Source: Clostridia bacterium (GTDB lineage Bacteria; Bacillota; Clostridia; Christensenellales; Borkfalkiaceae). From it: a stretch of 64,000 nucleotides of DNA. Made by a program: the position numbers and the translations under genes. Each line of letters begins with the position of its first letter. The first letter of the stretch is position 1. Location of the stretch: NCBI GenBank assembly GCA_017545865.1, contig JAFWXO010000033.1, positions 95,915-159,914 on the forward strand, written 5' to 3'. Shown here one piece after another: positions 34,348-42,545 of the stretch. Under the pieces are notes generated by a model. The model searched no databases. It was not told the DNA's origin and worked only from the letters and a program-made list of their open reading frames with translations.

Positions 34348-35373
34348 TTATAAATCTTCGTGAAAGTAAGCGTTGGTGAACGCCATTTTGCCTTTAAGGT
34401 CGGTAACGGTAAGCCTAAAGAAAACGCCTTTGTCGCTCGATACGTCAAACGACGCTTCAGTTAAAGGTACACCGTCTTTCATTGTTGCGATAGCGCAGTT
34501 TTTTGAATATCTTGTTAAAACGATTCTTTGAGCCTCAGAGCATTTAATATAAACTTTATTGTCTTCAACGTAAAGCTCGTGAATTTCAGGTCCTTCACTC
34601 GCATATAAATCTCCTTTAAGCATAGCGTCAGTAATCGACTTATAGGTTAATTTTTCTGCCTTTATCATAGTCCAACAAACACCGCTATCGGAGTAAACTG
34701 AGTCAAGCGGAACGCGGTTGTGGTTATCGTCGCCTGCGATAGCGAGAATCTTTTTGCCTTGGCGGAGTAGATCGTCGTAGGGGCGGATAGCGTAATCATC
34801 GTAACCGTTGATAATTCCTGAGCCGTTCATAATTTCAAGGGCGTTCATGCCTTCGTAACCAGAATAAAGCGAATAGTCTTCTCTTGACCAACCGGGGTGG
34901 TTGTACGTTACGAAAAAGCCTTTTTCTCTGCCTTCTCTCATCATGCGGGAAATACAGTACTGATCGTACCAACGTTCAAAATCGGGCTCGTTTTCATCAA
35001 ACTTTCCAAGGTGGCGAAGGTGGTTGTTACCGATAATGTATTTTGATCTATGCCAAAATGGTTGAATTTCGTTATCTGGATCAAGCCCTATAAAGTTTAA
35101 GTGGCACTCGTGCCTAAACGGCCAAGACTTAGCAGGTCTATCCTTTTCCCAAAATTCAACTTCAAAACCGTTGAGCGCAACGAAGTTTTCATCGGTTAAA
35201 TGCTGGTGGCAAACCATAAGGTCGTGATCGGTATAGGCAACTACTGAATAGCCTAATTTTAAATAATGCTCTTTAACTTGTTCGGGGGTAAGTTGTCCGT
35301 CTGAAAAGGTGGTGTGGCAGTGAAGGTTTGCCTTGTAAAAAGTTCCCACGTTAGAAATTAAATATTTTCTCAT
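34348..35373 (-). CDS. PHP-domain metal-dependent phosphoesterase-like protein (copy 1)
   Basis: A 341-residue PHP protein. NLHCHTTFSDGQLTPEQ (residues 17-33) has the HxH metal motif, VVAYTDHDLMV gives the TDH motif near 54, and GDDNHNRVP near 215 supplies further ligands. A beta-rich C-terminal part (about 250-341) with YASEGPEIHELYVEDNKVYI follows. PHP enzymes hydrolyse phosphate esters with a trinuclear metal site; the substrate is unknown. It follows its near-duplicate by 12 nt, and the operon ends right after it. Confidence 0.82.
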   Translation of the reverse strand: MRKYLISNVGTFYKANLHCHTTFSDGQLTPEQVKEHYLKLGYSVVAYTDHDLMVCHQHLTDENFVALNGFEVEFWEKDRPAKSWPFRHECHLNFIGLDPDNEIQPFWHRSKYIIGNNHLRHLGKFDENEPDFERWYDQYCISRMMREGREKGFFVTYNHPGWSREDYSLYSGYEGMNALEIMNGSGIINGYDDYAIRPYDDLLRQGKKILAIAGDDNHNRVPLDSVYSDSGVCWTMIKAEKLTYKSITDAMLKGDLYASEGPEIHELYVEDNKVYIKCSEAQRIVLTRYSKNCAIATMKDGVPLTEASFDVSSDKGVFFRLTVTDLKGKMAFTNAYFHEDL

Positions 35374-35385
35374 TGAAGTTTCTCC

Positions 35386-36405
35386 TTAAAGGTCAATATC
35401 TTCGGGGTAATAAGCGTTGGTGCACGCCTTTTTACCGTCAAGTCCAACAACCGTAATTCTAAAATATCCGTGGTCTTTAGAAAGCGTAAATTCCGCGCTT
35501 GTTACGGGCAACCCGTCTTCACTAAGTTTGATATGCGCTTTTCTTGCGTTATAGTTAACTTTTATCGCTTGAGCGTTTGAGCATTTTATCTTCAAAACGC
35601 CGTCTTCAACGTAAAGCTCGTGAATTTCAGGGCCTTCCGAACAGTAGAAGTTTCCTTTCTCTAAATTTTCGATAATCGACTTATAGGTAAGGTTTTCCGC
35701 TTTAATAACAGTCCAGTAAACGCCGAGGCTATCAAACCAGTGATTATCGTCCGCACCGATGCAGTAGATTTTTTTGCCACCGCGCAAAAGATCGTCGTAA
35801 ACGGAGGGATTATAGTCTAAACATCCGTTTTCTATTGAGCCGTTGAACATTTCAAAAGCGTCCATACCGTCGTAAAGCATATAGTTCGAGTAGTTTTCAT
35901 TAGACCAAGTAGGGTGGTTATAGGTTACGAAAAAACCGAGTTGTTTAGCTTTTTTCATAACGTAATTTATGCACTTTTTATCGTACCAACGCTCAAAGTT
36001 TAAGTCGGGGTCGTTCACGTCGTACTTAACGAGTTTTTTTGCTTCTAAATTTCCGATAACGTATTTTGTTTGGTGGAAAAACGGTTGAAGTTCCATTTTT
36101 TCATCTTTTGCAATAAAACAAATATGGCACTCTTTAACCCTTTCCCAAGGCGTCTTGTTTTCATAGCAATCGTAAATATCTGCAAACTCCATTTCAAAGC
36201 CGTTAAGGGCTAAAAAACTATCGTCGGTTAAATCGTTATGCGGAATAAAAACGTCGTGATCGGTGAATGCTACTATCGAATAGCCTTTTTCCTTATAAAG
36301 TTGTTTGATTTGGTCTGGGGTGTGCCCGCCGTCTGAAAGGGTGGTGTGGCAGTGAAGGTTTGCCTTGTAAAAATTACCCTTTTCCGAGATTAAGTATTTT
36401 TTCAT
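35386..36405 (-). CDS. PHP-domain metal-dependent phosphoesterase-like protein (copy 2)
   Basis: About 339 residues from ATG 36405, chosen because GGAG lies just upstream and the product then aligns from the first residue with its neighbour (KKYLISEKGNFYKANLHCHT). The PHP motifs NLHCHTTLSDG, AFTDHDVFI and GADDNHWFD are all present, as is the shared C-terminal SEGPEIHELYVEDGVLKIKC. It is a tandem paralog of the 34348-35373 gene. The ABC exporter ends 1 nt before its start, so the three are probably cotranscribed. Confidence 0.82.
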   Translation of the reverse strand: MKKYLISEKGNFYKANLHCHTTLSDGGHTPDQIKQLYKEKGYSIVAFTDHDVFIPHNDLTDDSFLALNGFEMEFADIYDCYENKTPWERVKECHICFIAKDEKMELQPFFHQTKYVIGNLEAKKLVKYDVNDPDLNFERWYDKKCINYVMKKAKQLGFFVTYNHPTWSNENYSNYMLYDGMDAFEMFNGSIENGCLDYNPSVYDDLLRGGKKIYCIGADDNHWFDSLGVYWTVIKAENLTYKSIIENLEKGNFYCSEGPEIHELYVEDGVLKIKCSNAQAIKVNYNARKAHIKLSEDGLPVTSAEFTLSKDHGYFRITVVGLDGKKACTNAYYPEDIDL

Positions 36406-36406
36406 A

Positions 36407-38227
36407 TTATTCTCCGCTGAACGTTGATAAACGTTCAAGTTCTCTAAATTTGCCGTTAAGGTTGGTAAGTTCTTGATACGAGCCTTGCTCAACGATTTTT
36501 CCGTTTTCTAAAACTACGATTAAATCGGCGTTTCTAATAGTTGAAAGTCTGTGCGCAACTATAAAAGTAGTCCTCTCTTTAGATGCGTTTTCTATTGCTT
36601 TTTGTATGTGATACTCAGAAACGTTATCGAGCGCGGAAGTCGCCTCGTCAAGTATTAAAATAGAAGGTCTTCTAATAAGCGCTCTTGCAATAGAAACGCG
36701 CTGTTTTTGTCCGCCCGAAAGTTTATCGCCGTGCTCACCGACTTGGGTGTTTAAACCGTTTGGAAACTGCGGTAAAAATTCGGATATAGCAGCATCGTCA
36801 ATCGCTCGTTTAAGTTCTTCCTCGGTGTAGTGCGATAAGCCGTAAGTAATGTTTTCTTTAATAGTTCCCGAAAAGAGTATAGTGTTTTGCGGAACTACCG
36901 ATAAAAACTTCCTATAGGTTTGTTTTGGCATATCTTCAAGCGGTTTTCCGTCCACTAAAATACTGCCTTTAGTTGGTGTTAAAAGCCCTATAATAAGGTT
37001 GATAATCGTGCTTTTACCCGAGCCCGACGGACCTACGAAAGCAACCGTTTGACCTGCTTTTACTTTTAAATTTAAATCGGTTATAACGTGCTTATCGGAG
37101 TTGGGATATTCGTAAGAAACGTTGATAAACTCAAAGTTTCCCTTAATGCCGGGAACGGGAAGTTTGCCGTCGTCATGCTCAAGTTCGTCTGCCTTCATAA
37201 TTTCGGAGAGAGAGCGAACTGATTCCGCGCCTGAAATTAAGTTTGGAACGATATTCGTAATTGCAAGTATGGCGTTTGTAACGGAAGTAAATAGCGATTG
37301 AAATAGTACCACTTCGCCAACGGTCAATATGCCCTTGATTGCTAAAAACACGCAGAAGAACAAGCATAGCATAGAAACTATTTGACCAGCCGCCCACAAA
37401 ATTGAGCCGAAAAACATTGTTGCTTTATCGAGTTTAAGCCCTGCTTGAGTGGTTGCTTCAATCTTTTGGTCAACGCTCGTTGCTTCTTGAGAAAGTAGCC
37501 CGTGCGCTTTGGTGACGGACATCATTTGAATAGCCGTTGTAATTTTAGCGGATAAGTTCTCGTTTTCTTTTCTAAACGCCGAACTTCTCGTTCTAATTTG
37601 TTTTCTAAGTAGCCTAACGATTATAACGTTTACGGGAACTGCTACTACGAAAAATAGAAGAACGATAGGGTTTTTAAGCGCTGCAATGCCAACGGATACC
37701 GTCGCTGATATAATGTGCGGAATAAGCCCGTTTATAAGAACGCGATAGTAGTTTTCAAGGCTTTCCATATCGCGAAGGAATTTAGATTGCAAAACGCCTT
37801 CTTCAATCTCTTTATGGTAAGTTATCGATAGGCGTTGAAGTTTTCTAATAAGCGTTGATTTAACTTTGGCGGTAGTTGTACGAATAGTTCTATTCATAAC
37901 GCGCCCACGCCAAGTGGTAAACGGAACGTTTAATATGCAAGACGTTATTATTATAGCGCCGCTTACAATAATCTTTAAAACAAACCCGTCTGGCTGAAGG
38001 GTAACAAGGTCAATAATTTCCGCGGTGAAAAGCGGAATAATCCAGATAGGCAGATTTTGAAAGATGAGCAAAACGGTTATGTAGATAATGTTTTTAACGT
38101 CTTTTTTAAGTAGCTTTGAAATAAAGCCTTGTTTCTTAGGCGTTTGCCCGTCAAACAATTTTTCAATCTCTAAAAGAGAGTGTTCAAGGTCGAGTTTTTC
38201 TAAGTGTTCTTTTTTATGTCCGTCCAT
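36407..38227 (-). CDS. ABC transporter, fused permease and ATPase (ABCB-type half exporter)
   Basis: About 606 residues from ATG 38227 (GGGAG upstream); the longer reading frame would add an unlikely hydrophobic leader. Residues up to about 45 are cytoplasmic, six membrane helices span roughly 50-340, and the nucleotide-binding domain follows. That domain has Walker A FVGPSGSGKSTIINL, signature LSGGQKQRVSIARAL, Walker B SILILDEATSALD and the H-loop FIVAHRLST. It would work as a homodimer exporting lipid, peptide or drug-like compounds. Cotranscription with two PHP proteins is unusual and suggests a shared phosphorylated substrate (inference). Confidence 0.9.
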   Translation of the reverse strand: MDGHKKEHLEKLDLEHSLLEIEKLFDGQTPKKQGFISKLLKKDVKNIIYITVLLIFQNLPIWIIPLFTAEIIDLVTLQPDGFVLKIIVSGAIIITSCILNVPFTTWRGRVMNRTIRTTTAKVKSTLIRKLQRLSITYHKEIEEGVLQSKFLRDMESLENYYRVLINGLIPHIISATVSVGIAALKNPIVLLFFVVAVPVNVIIVRLLRKQIRTRSSAFRKENENLSAKITTAIQMMSVTKAHGLLSQEATSVDQKIEATTQAGLKLDKATMFFGSILWAAGQIVSMLCLFFCVFLAIKGILTVGEVVLFQSLFTSVTNAILAITNIVPNLISGAESVRSLSEIMKADELEHDDGKLPVPGIKGNFEFINVSYEYPNSDKHVITDLNLKVKAGQTVAFVGPSGSGKSTIINLIIGLLTPTKGSILVDGKPLEDMPKQTYRKFLSVVPQNTILFSGTIKENITYGLSHYTEEELKRAIDDAAISEFLPQFPNGLNTQVGEHGDKLSGGQKQRVSIARALIRRPSILILDEATSALDNVSEYHIQKAIENASKERTTFIVAHRLSTIRNADLIVVLENGKIVEQGSYQELTNLNGKFRELERLSTFSGE

Positions 38228-38254
38228 AAGAATATTCTCCCTATTGATAGTGGT

Positions 38255-38283
38255 AGTATACCATTTAAAAATACCCATTTCAA
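38255..38283 (-). promoter_or_regulatory. Promoter of the ABC exporter-PHP operon
   Basis: On the minus strand, TTGAAA (38283-38278), 17-bp spacer, TATACT (38260-38255). Confidence 0.65.
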
Positions 38284-38351
38284 CAAAAAACGAAAAATTT
38301 TTCAACTTTTTTAACGACAGTTAAAATATGTTGTAAAATTGATAAAAATCC

Positions 38352-38380
38352 TTGAAAAATGCGTAGTTTGTATGTATAAT
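38352..38380 (+). promoter_or_regulatory. Promoter of the TIM-like isomerase-FGGY kinase operon
   Basis: TTGAAA (38352-38357), 17-bp spacer, TATAAT (38375-38380). Confidence 0.7.
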
Positions 38381-38410
38381 ATAAGTATATTATTTTTTAG
38401 AAGGTGCATT

Positions 38411-39112
38411 ATGAATAAAAACAAAGTTAAAGTTCCTTTTTTTGAAATCGGCCCAAAATCTTATCTTTACGGCGATGATATTTTAGACCTTGCTATCGCT
38501 GCTGATAAAGCAAGTGAAAAGTACGGCGTTGATATAATTTTTACAACCCCTATTATCGATATTAGAAGGGTTAGAGAAGCAACCAAGCATATTCATGTTT
38601 TCGCTCCGCATATGGACCCTATCGTTCCGGGTCGGGGCTTAGCGGATATTTTACCCGAATCTTTAATCGCTGCGGGGGCGGACGGGGTTATGCTTAACCA
38701 CGTTGAAAAACCTTTAACTTTTGAAGTTTTAGCGGATACTATCAAGCGCGCGGAAGAAGTTGGGCTTACCACTATCGTTTGCGCGGACTCACTTGCGGAC
38801 GCGTCAAAAATAGCAACCCTTAACCCCGATATTATCGTTGCAGAGCCATCTGAACTTATCGGCACGGGCGTTTCCGTTGGTGAAGAATACGTTGCCGCTG
38901 CAACCAAATCGGTAAAAGACGTGAATGAGAATATTTTAGTTCTCACCGCCGCAGGCATCTCTAACGGGGAAGACGTTTATAATACCATTATCGCCGGCGC
39001 TGACGCTACTGGTTCGTCTTCCGGCGTTGCAAAAGCGAAAGATAGACCCGCTATGGTTGACGAAATGATTAAAGCAGTTAGAAAGGCGTACGACGAACGC
39101 CACGGTAAATAA
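38411..39112 (+). CDS. Triose-phosphate isomerase-like protein (archaeal-type)
   Basis: About 233 residues from ATG 38411, preceded by AAGGTG. Length and wording resemble the short archaeal TIM class rather than the roughly 250-residue bacterial enzyme. GVMLNHVEKP carries the catalytic His, IIVAEPSELIGTG the catalytic Glu, and LTAAGISNGEDV plus the late GSSSGVAKAKD the phosphate-binding loops. The N-terminal NFK motif of glycolytic TIM is not recognisable (FFEIGPKSYLYG instead). Coupled to an FGGY kinase 1 nt downstream, it more likely isomerises another short sugar phosphate, such as a tetrulose phosphate (inference). Confidence 0.78.
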   Translation: MNKNKVKVPFFEIGPKSYLYGDDILDLAIAADKASEKYGVDIIFTTPIIDIRRVREATKHIHVFAPHMDPIVPGRGLADILPESLIAAGADGVMLNHVEKPLTFEVLADTIKRAEEVGLTTIVCADSLADASKIATLNPDIIVAEPSELIGTGVSVGEEYVAAATKSVKDVNENILVLTAAGISNGEDVYNTIIAGADATGSSSGVAKAKDRPAMVDEMIKAVRKAYDERHGK

Positions 39113-39113
39113 T

Positions 39114-40535
39114 ATGAAATATTTGTTAGGTGTTGATATCGGCACAACTTCGCTTAAAGCGTGCGTGTTTGATGAAAACGGCGTTGAATATAAATCGGCA
39201 ACTAAGTCTTATACGTTAATCACCGAAGGCGAAAGAGTTGAATTCCCCGCGGAAAAATACTTTGACCTTTTTATTGAAGCGTATAACGAACTTACCGCCG
39301 AGTATAAAATTGAAGCGCTTGCTATTGATACTCAAGGCGAAACGATGATCGTTTTAGATAAGGCGGGTAAACCACTTATGAACGCTATCGTTTGGCTTGA
39401 CAACCGCGCGGAAAAAGAGGCAAAACTTATTGAAGATAAGTTCGGTTTAAAAACCGTTTACGAAGTTACTGGGCAAACTGAAGTTCCCGCTGGCTATCCT
39501 GCGCCAAAGATTTTATGGCTTAAAAACAATATGCCCGAAATTTTTGAAAAAGCGGATAAGTTTTTAATGCTTGAAGACTATTTGTTATATCGCTTAACGG
39601 GTAGTTTCGTTGCGGAAAAATCACTTTATTCTTCCACTTTGTATCTCGATGCGAGAACGGGCGAATATTATAAAGATATGCTTGACTTTATCGGCATAAC
39701 TGAAGATAAGTTGCCCAAACTTTATGAAAGTGGCGAAAAGGTTGGCGAGTATAAAGGCGTTTCGGTTGTAACGGGCGCGCTCGACCAAATTTCAGGTTTT
39801 ATCGGCTCTGGTATTATTCGCGAAGGCTTGGTTAGTGAAATGACGGGTACTGCCTTGGCAGTTTGCGCGTTATCTAAAGAAATTCCGCCTTACGTTGAGG
39901 GAATTAAAGTTCCCGCGTATTACGTTGGCAAGAATAAGTATTGTTTACTTATGTGGGCGCCGACGGCTGGTATGGTGCTTGAGTGGTTCAAAAAGAATTT
40001 CTGCTTTGATATAGGCTTTAAAGAGATTGACGACGGGGCTGAAAAGATTGAACTTGGCTGTGAAGGTTTGGTTATTGCTCCGCACATGCGCGGTCAAGTA
40101 ATGCCCGCAAACGATAGTGAACTCAAAGGCGGTGTTTACGGCATTGACTTAAAGCACACGAGAGCGCATTTTTCAAGGGCGATAATGGAATCAATCGCTT
40201 GTATGCTCCGTCAATACTTAGAGTATTTGGGCGTTACCGTTGACGAGATTATTTCTATCGGCGGTGGCTCAAAGAGCAAACTTTGGCGACAAATAAAGGC
40301 GGATATAACGGGTAAAAAAGTTGTAACGTTAAAGAACAAGGAAACGGGTTGCTTAGGCACGGCAATTTACGCAGGCTTTGGCATAGGTTTATATAAGGAT
40401 ATAAACGAAGCCGTTTCAAAAATCGTAACAACCGATAGCGAAACGCTCCCGAAAGCCGAAAAAGAAAAAGCCGATAGCGTTTACAACCGCTACCTTGCTT
40501 ACGATAACTTGCTTTTAAATAGAGAAAATCTTTAA
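39114..40535 (+). CDS. FGGY-family carbohydrate kinase
   Basis: A 473-residue sugar kinase with two actin-like domains. It begins LLGVDIGTTSLKACVFDENG (phosphate 1 loop). AIDTQGETMIVLDKAGKPL and NAIVWLDNRAEKEA line the sugar site, VTGALDQISGFIGSG contains the probable catalytic Asp, and SIGGGSKSKLWRQIKADI is the second FGGY signature. Specificity among xylulose, erythritol, fucose or similar cannot be read. It starts 1 nt after the TIM-like isomerase, and a terminator follows. Confidence 0.87.
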   Translation: MKYLLGVDIGTTSLKACVFDENGVEYKSATKSYTLITEGERVEFPAEKYFDLFIEAYNELTAEYKIEALAIDTQGETMIVLDKAGKPLMNAIVWLDNRAEKEAKLIEDKFGLKTVYEVTGQTEVPAGYPAPKILWLKNNMPEIFEKADKFLMLEDYLLYRLTGSFVAEKSLYSSTLYLDARTGEYYKDMLDFIGITEDKLPKLYESGEKVGEYKGVSVVTGALDQISGFIGSGIIREGLVSEMTGTALAVCALSKEIPPYVEGIKVPAYYVGKNKYCLLMWAPTAGMVLEWFKKNFCFDIGFKEIDDGAEKIELGCEGLVIAPHMRGQVMPANDSELKGGVYGIDLKHTRAHFSRAIMESIACMLRQYLEYLGVTVDEIISIGGGSKSKLWRQIKADITGKKVVTLKNKETGCLGTAIYAGFGIGLYKDINEAVSKIVTTDSETLPKAEKEKADSVYNRYLAYDNLLLNRENL

Positions 40536-40541
40536 TAAAAT

Positions 40542-40573
40542 AAACGCGGTTGTAATTAACAACCGCGTTTAAA
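40542..40573 (+). terminator. Terminator after the FGGY kinase
   Basis: AAACGCGGTTGT (40542-40553) pairs perfectly with 40559-40570, loop AATTA, then an AT-rich tail. Confidence 0.85.
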
Positions 40574-40583
40574 TTTTAAACGA

Positions 40584-40612
40584 TTGCAAATTAGTTTTAT
40601 AAGTGATATACT
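40584..40612 (+). promoter_or_regulatory. Promoter of the BspA-like gene
   Basis: TTGCAA (40584-40589), 17-bp spacer, TATACT (40607-40612). Confidence 0.6.
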
Positions 40613-40633
40613 TAGTTTACTAAGGGGGCATTT

Positions 40634-42328
40634 ATGAAGAAAACTGCACTTAAAATTATAACTTGTGTATTTTTAACAGCGCTAAGCCTTTTTGTTTTTA
40701 CAGCGTGTAATAAAGGTGGCGGCTCGCACGACCACGTTTTTTCAACTTACGTTTCGGATAACAACGCAACTTTTGAATCGGACGGAACTAAAACTGCGGT
40801 GTGTGACGTTGACGGTTGTAACGAAACGGACACCGTTATTGACGTTGGCTCTAAATTAGACGCAACTAAAATTTTTAAATATAATGGTTCAGTTATAACG
40901 GGGCTTACTGATTACGGTAGTGAATTATCAAGAATAATTATCCCAAATCAAATAAACGGTACAACTATAACAAGTATAGGTGAAAATGCATTCAGTAATT
41001 GCGGTTTGCTCACAAGTGTAGAAATACCAAAGAGTGTAACAAATATAGGTAATGCCGCATTCTTGGGTTGTAAATGGCTTACAAACATAGAAATGCCAAA
41101 TAACGTAACAAGCATAGGTGATCGTGCGTTTTATTTATGTTACTCTCTTACAAGTATAGAAATACCAAACAGTGTAAAGAGTATAGGGAAAGAAGCGTTC
41201 GCTTTCTGCAGTTCACTTACAAGCGTAAATTATACTGGAACGATAGATGAGTGGGCTCAAATAGAGTTTAGTGATTCTGCTTCTAATCCATTATGTTATA
41301 ATAAGGACTTGTATATAAACGGAGAACTTGTAACGGATGCTAATTTAACTACGGCAACTAAAATTTCTGATTATGCGTTCTATGATTGCTCTTCAATTAC
41401 AAGTGTAAAAATATCCAACAGTGTGACTAGTATAGGCAATTATGCGTTCTATGATTGCGATTCGCTTACTAGCGTAACAATAGGCAATGGTGTAACGAGT
41501 ATAGGTTCTTATGCGTTCTATGGTTGCATTAGACTTGTAGAAGTAGTAAATAAGAGTAATTTAGATATACAAAAAGGCTCGTCTAATTACGGTGACGTAG
41601 GATATTATGCGTTAACCATACATAAAGGTGAAAGTAAGATAGTAAAAGTAAAAGATTATTTATTTTTAACCGTTGATGGAGTAAATTATCTCGTTAACTA
41701 TATGGGTAATGATATTGAACTTAAATTGCTTGAAAATTACAACGGGCGAGATTACGTTATTTACGACTATGCGTTCTATGATTGCAGTTCACTTACAAGT
41801 ATAGAAATACCAAATAGTGTAACGAGTATAGGTTCTTCTGCGTTCAGATCTTGCAGTTTACTTACAAGCGTAACAATAGGAAGTGGCGTAACGAGTATAG
41901 GTAATTATGCGTTCTATGGTTGCAGTTCACTCACAAGTATAGAAATACCAAATAGTGTAACGAGTATAGGTACTTCTGCGTTCGAGAATTGTGATTCACT
42001 TATAAGCGTAACAATAGGAAGTGGCGTAACGAGTATAGGCTCTTCTGCGTTCTATGATTGCGATTCACTTACGAGTATAGAAATACCAGACAGCGTAACG
42101 AGTATAGGTTCTTCTGCGTTCAAAGATTGCAGTTCACTCACAAGTATAGAAATACCAAATAGTGTAACGAGTATAGGTTCTTCTGTGTTCTTAGGTTGCA
42201 GTTCACTTACAACGATTAAGTTTAATGGAACTAAGGCTGAGTGGGGCAACATCTCCAAAGGTTATTATTGGAATTATGACGTTCCAGCAACGAAAGTTAT
42301 TTGTTCTGACGGAGAGTTAGAAATATAA
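40634..42328 (+). CDS. BspA-like leucine-rich-repeat surface lipoprotein
   Basis: A 564-residue exported protein. A hydrophobic signal (residues 6-22) ends in a lipobox with Cys25 (FTAC), so it should be lipid-anchored outside the membrane. Residues about 33-75 resemble the small HxF...C..C domain often found before such repeats. The rest is about 15 LRR_5 repeats of about 23 residues with the core LTSIEIPNSVTSIGSSAF, split by two insertions near 200-240 and 305-370. The repeats are nearly identical at DNA level toward the 3' end. BspA-type proteins bind host or matrix proteins; the ligand is unknown. Ribosome site AGGGGG precedes the ATG. Confidence 0.88.
   Translation: MKKTALKIITCVFLTALSLFVFTACNKGGGSHDHVFSTYVSDNNATFESDGTKTAVCDVDGCNETDTVIDVGSKLDATKIFKYNGSVITGLTDYGSELSRIIIPNQINGTTITSIGENAFSNCGLLTSVEIPKSVTNIGNAAFLGCKWLTNIEMPNNVTSIGDRAFYLCYSLTSIEIPNSVKSIGKEAFAFCSSLTSVNYTGTIDEWAQIEFSDSASNPLCYNKDLYINGELVTDANLTTATKISDYAFYDCSSITSVKISNSVTSIGNYAFYDCDSLTSVTIGNGVTSIGSYAFYGCIRLVEVVNKSNLDIQKGSSNYGDVGYYALTIHKGESKIVKVKDYLFLTVDGVNYLVNYMGNDIELKLLENYNGRDYVIYDYAFYDCSSLTSIEIPNSVTSIGSSAFRSCSLLTSVTIGSGVTSIGNYAFYGCSSLTSIEIPNSVTSIGTSAFENCDSLISVTIGSGVTSIGSSAFYDCDSLTSIEIPDSVTSIGSSAFKDCSSLTSIEIPNSVTSIGSSVFLGCSSLTTIKFNGTKAEWGNISKGYYWNYDVPATKVICSDGELEI
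41760..42220 (+). repeat. Tandem 69-bp coding repeats
   Basis: The 3' half of the BspA-like gene repeats a 69-bp unit (23 codons) about six times with little divergence, including identical runs such as TGTAACGAGTATAGGTTCTT. This points to recent expansion or recombination. Confidence 0.85.
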
Positions 42329-42343
42329 CAAACTAATCCATAT

Positions 42344-42378
42344 CCCCTTAAAGATTAAGGGGTGTCAACAAAGTTGAC
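42344..42378. repeat. Two adjacent short hairpins
   Basis: CCCCTTA/TAAGGGG (42344-42362, 5-nt loop) is followed at once by TGTCAAC/GTTGACA (42363-42379, loop AAA). The style is the same as the array at 25237. No T-run follows, so it is a poor terminator. Confidence 0.65.
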
Positions 42379-42504
42379 AAGGGGTTTGCGTGCGCGGCGA
42401 GCGAAAAACGTTATTCGGAAAATAGTTGTCCTCTCCTATGTAAAAAGTCTTAAGTTGATACAAATTACATGCAAACAGCTTTTATATTTACAATACAAAT
42501 AAAA

Positions 42505-42535
42505 AAATCCCTACGGAAATTCCGTAGGGATTTAA
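42505..42535 (-). terminator. Terminator of the nagA operon
   Basis: AAATCCCTACGGAA (42505-42518) pairs with 42520-42533, with T-rich sequence beyond on both strands. Confidence 0.88.
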
Positions 42536-42545
42536 TTTTTGTTAA

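Noticed and set aside
42052-42258. Antisense reading frame inside the BspA-like repeats
   Set aside because: It is an open frame forced by the repetitive codons (SELQSLNAEEPILVT repeats) with no start signals.
42344-42379. Rho-independent terminator of the BspA-like gene
   Set aside because: The stems are good but no T-run follows either; they fit the dispersed hairpin family better. The real terminator-like stem in this gap is at 42505-42533.
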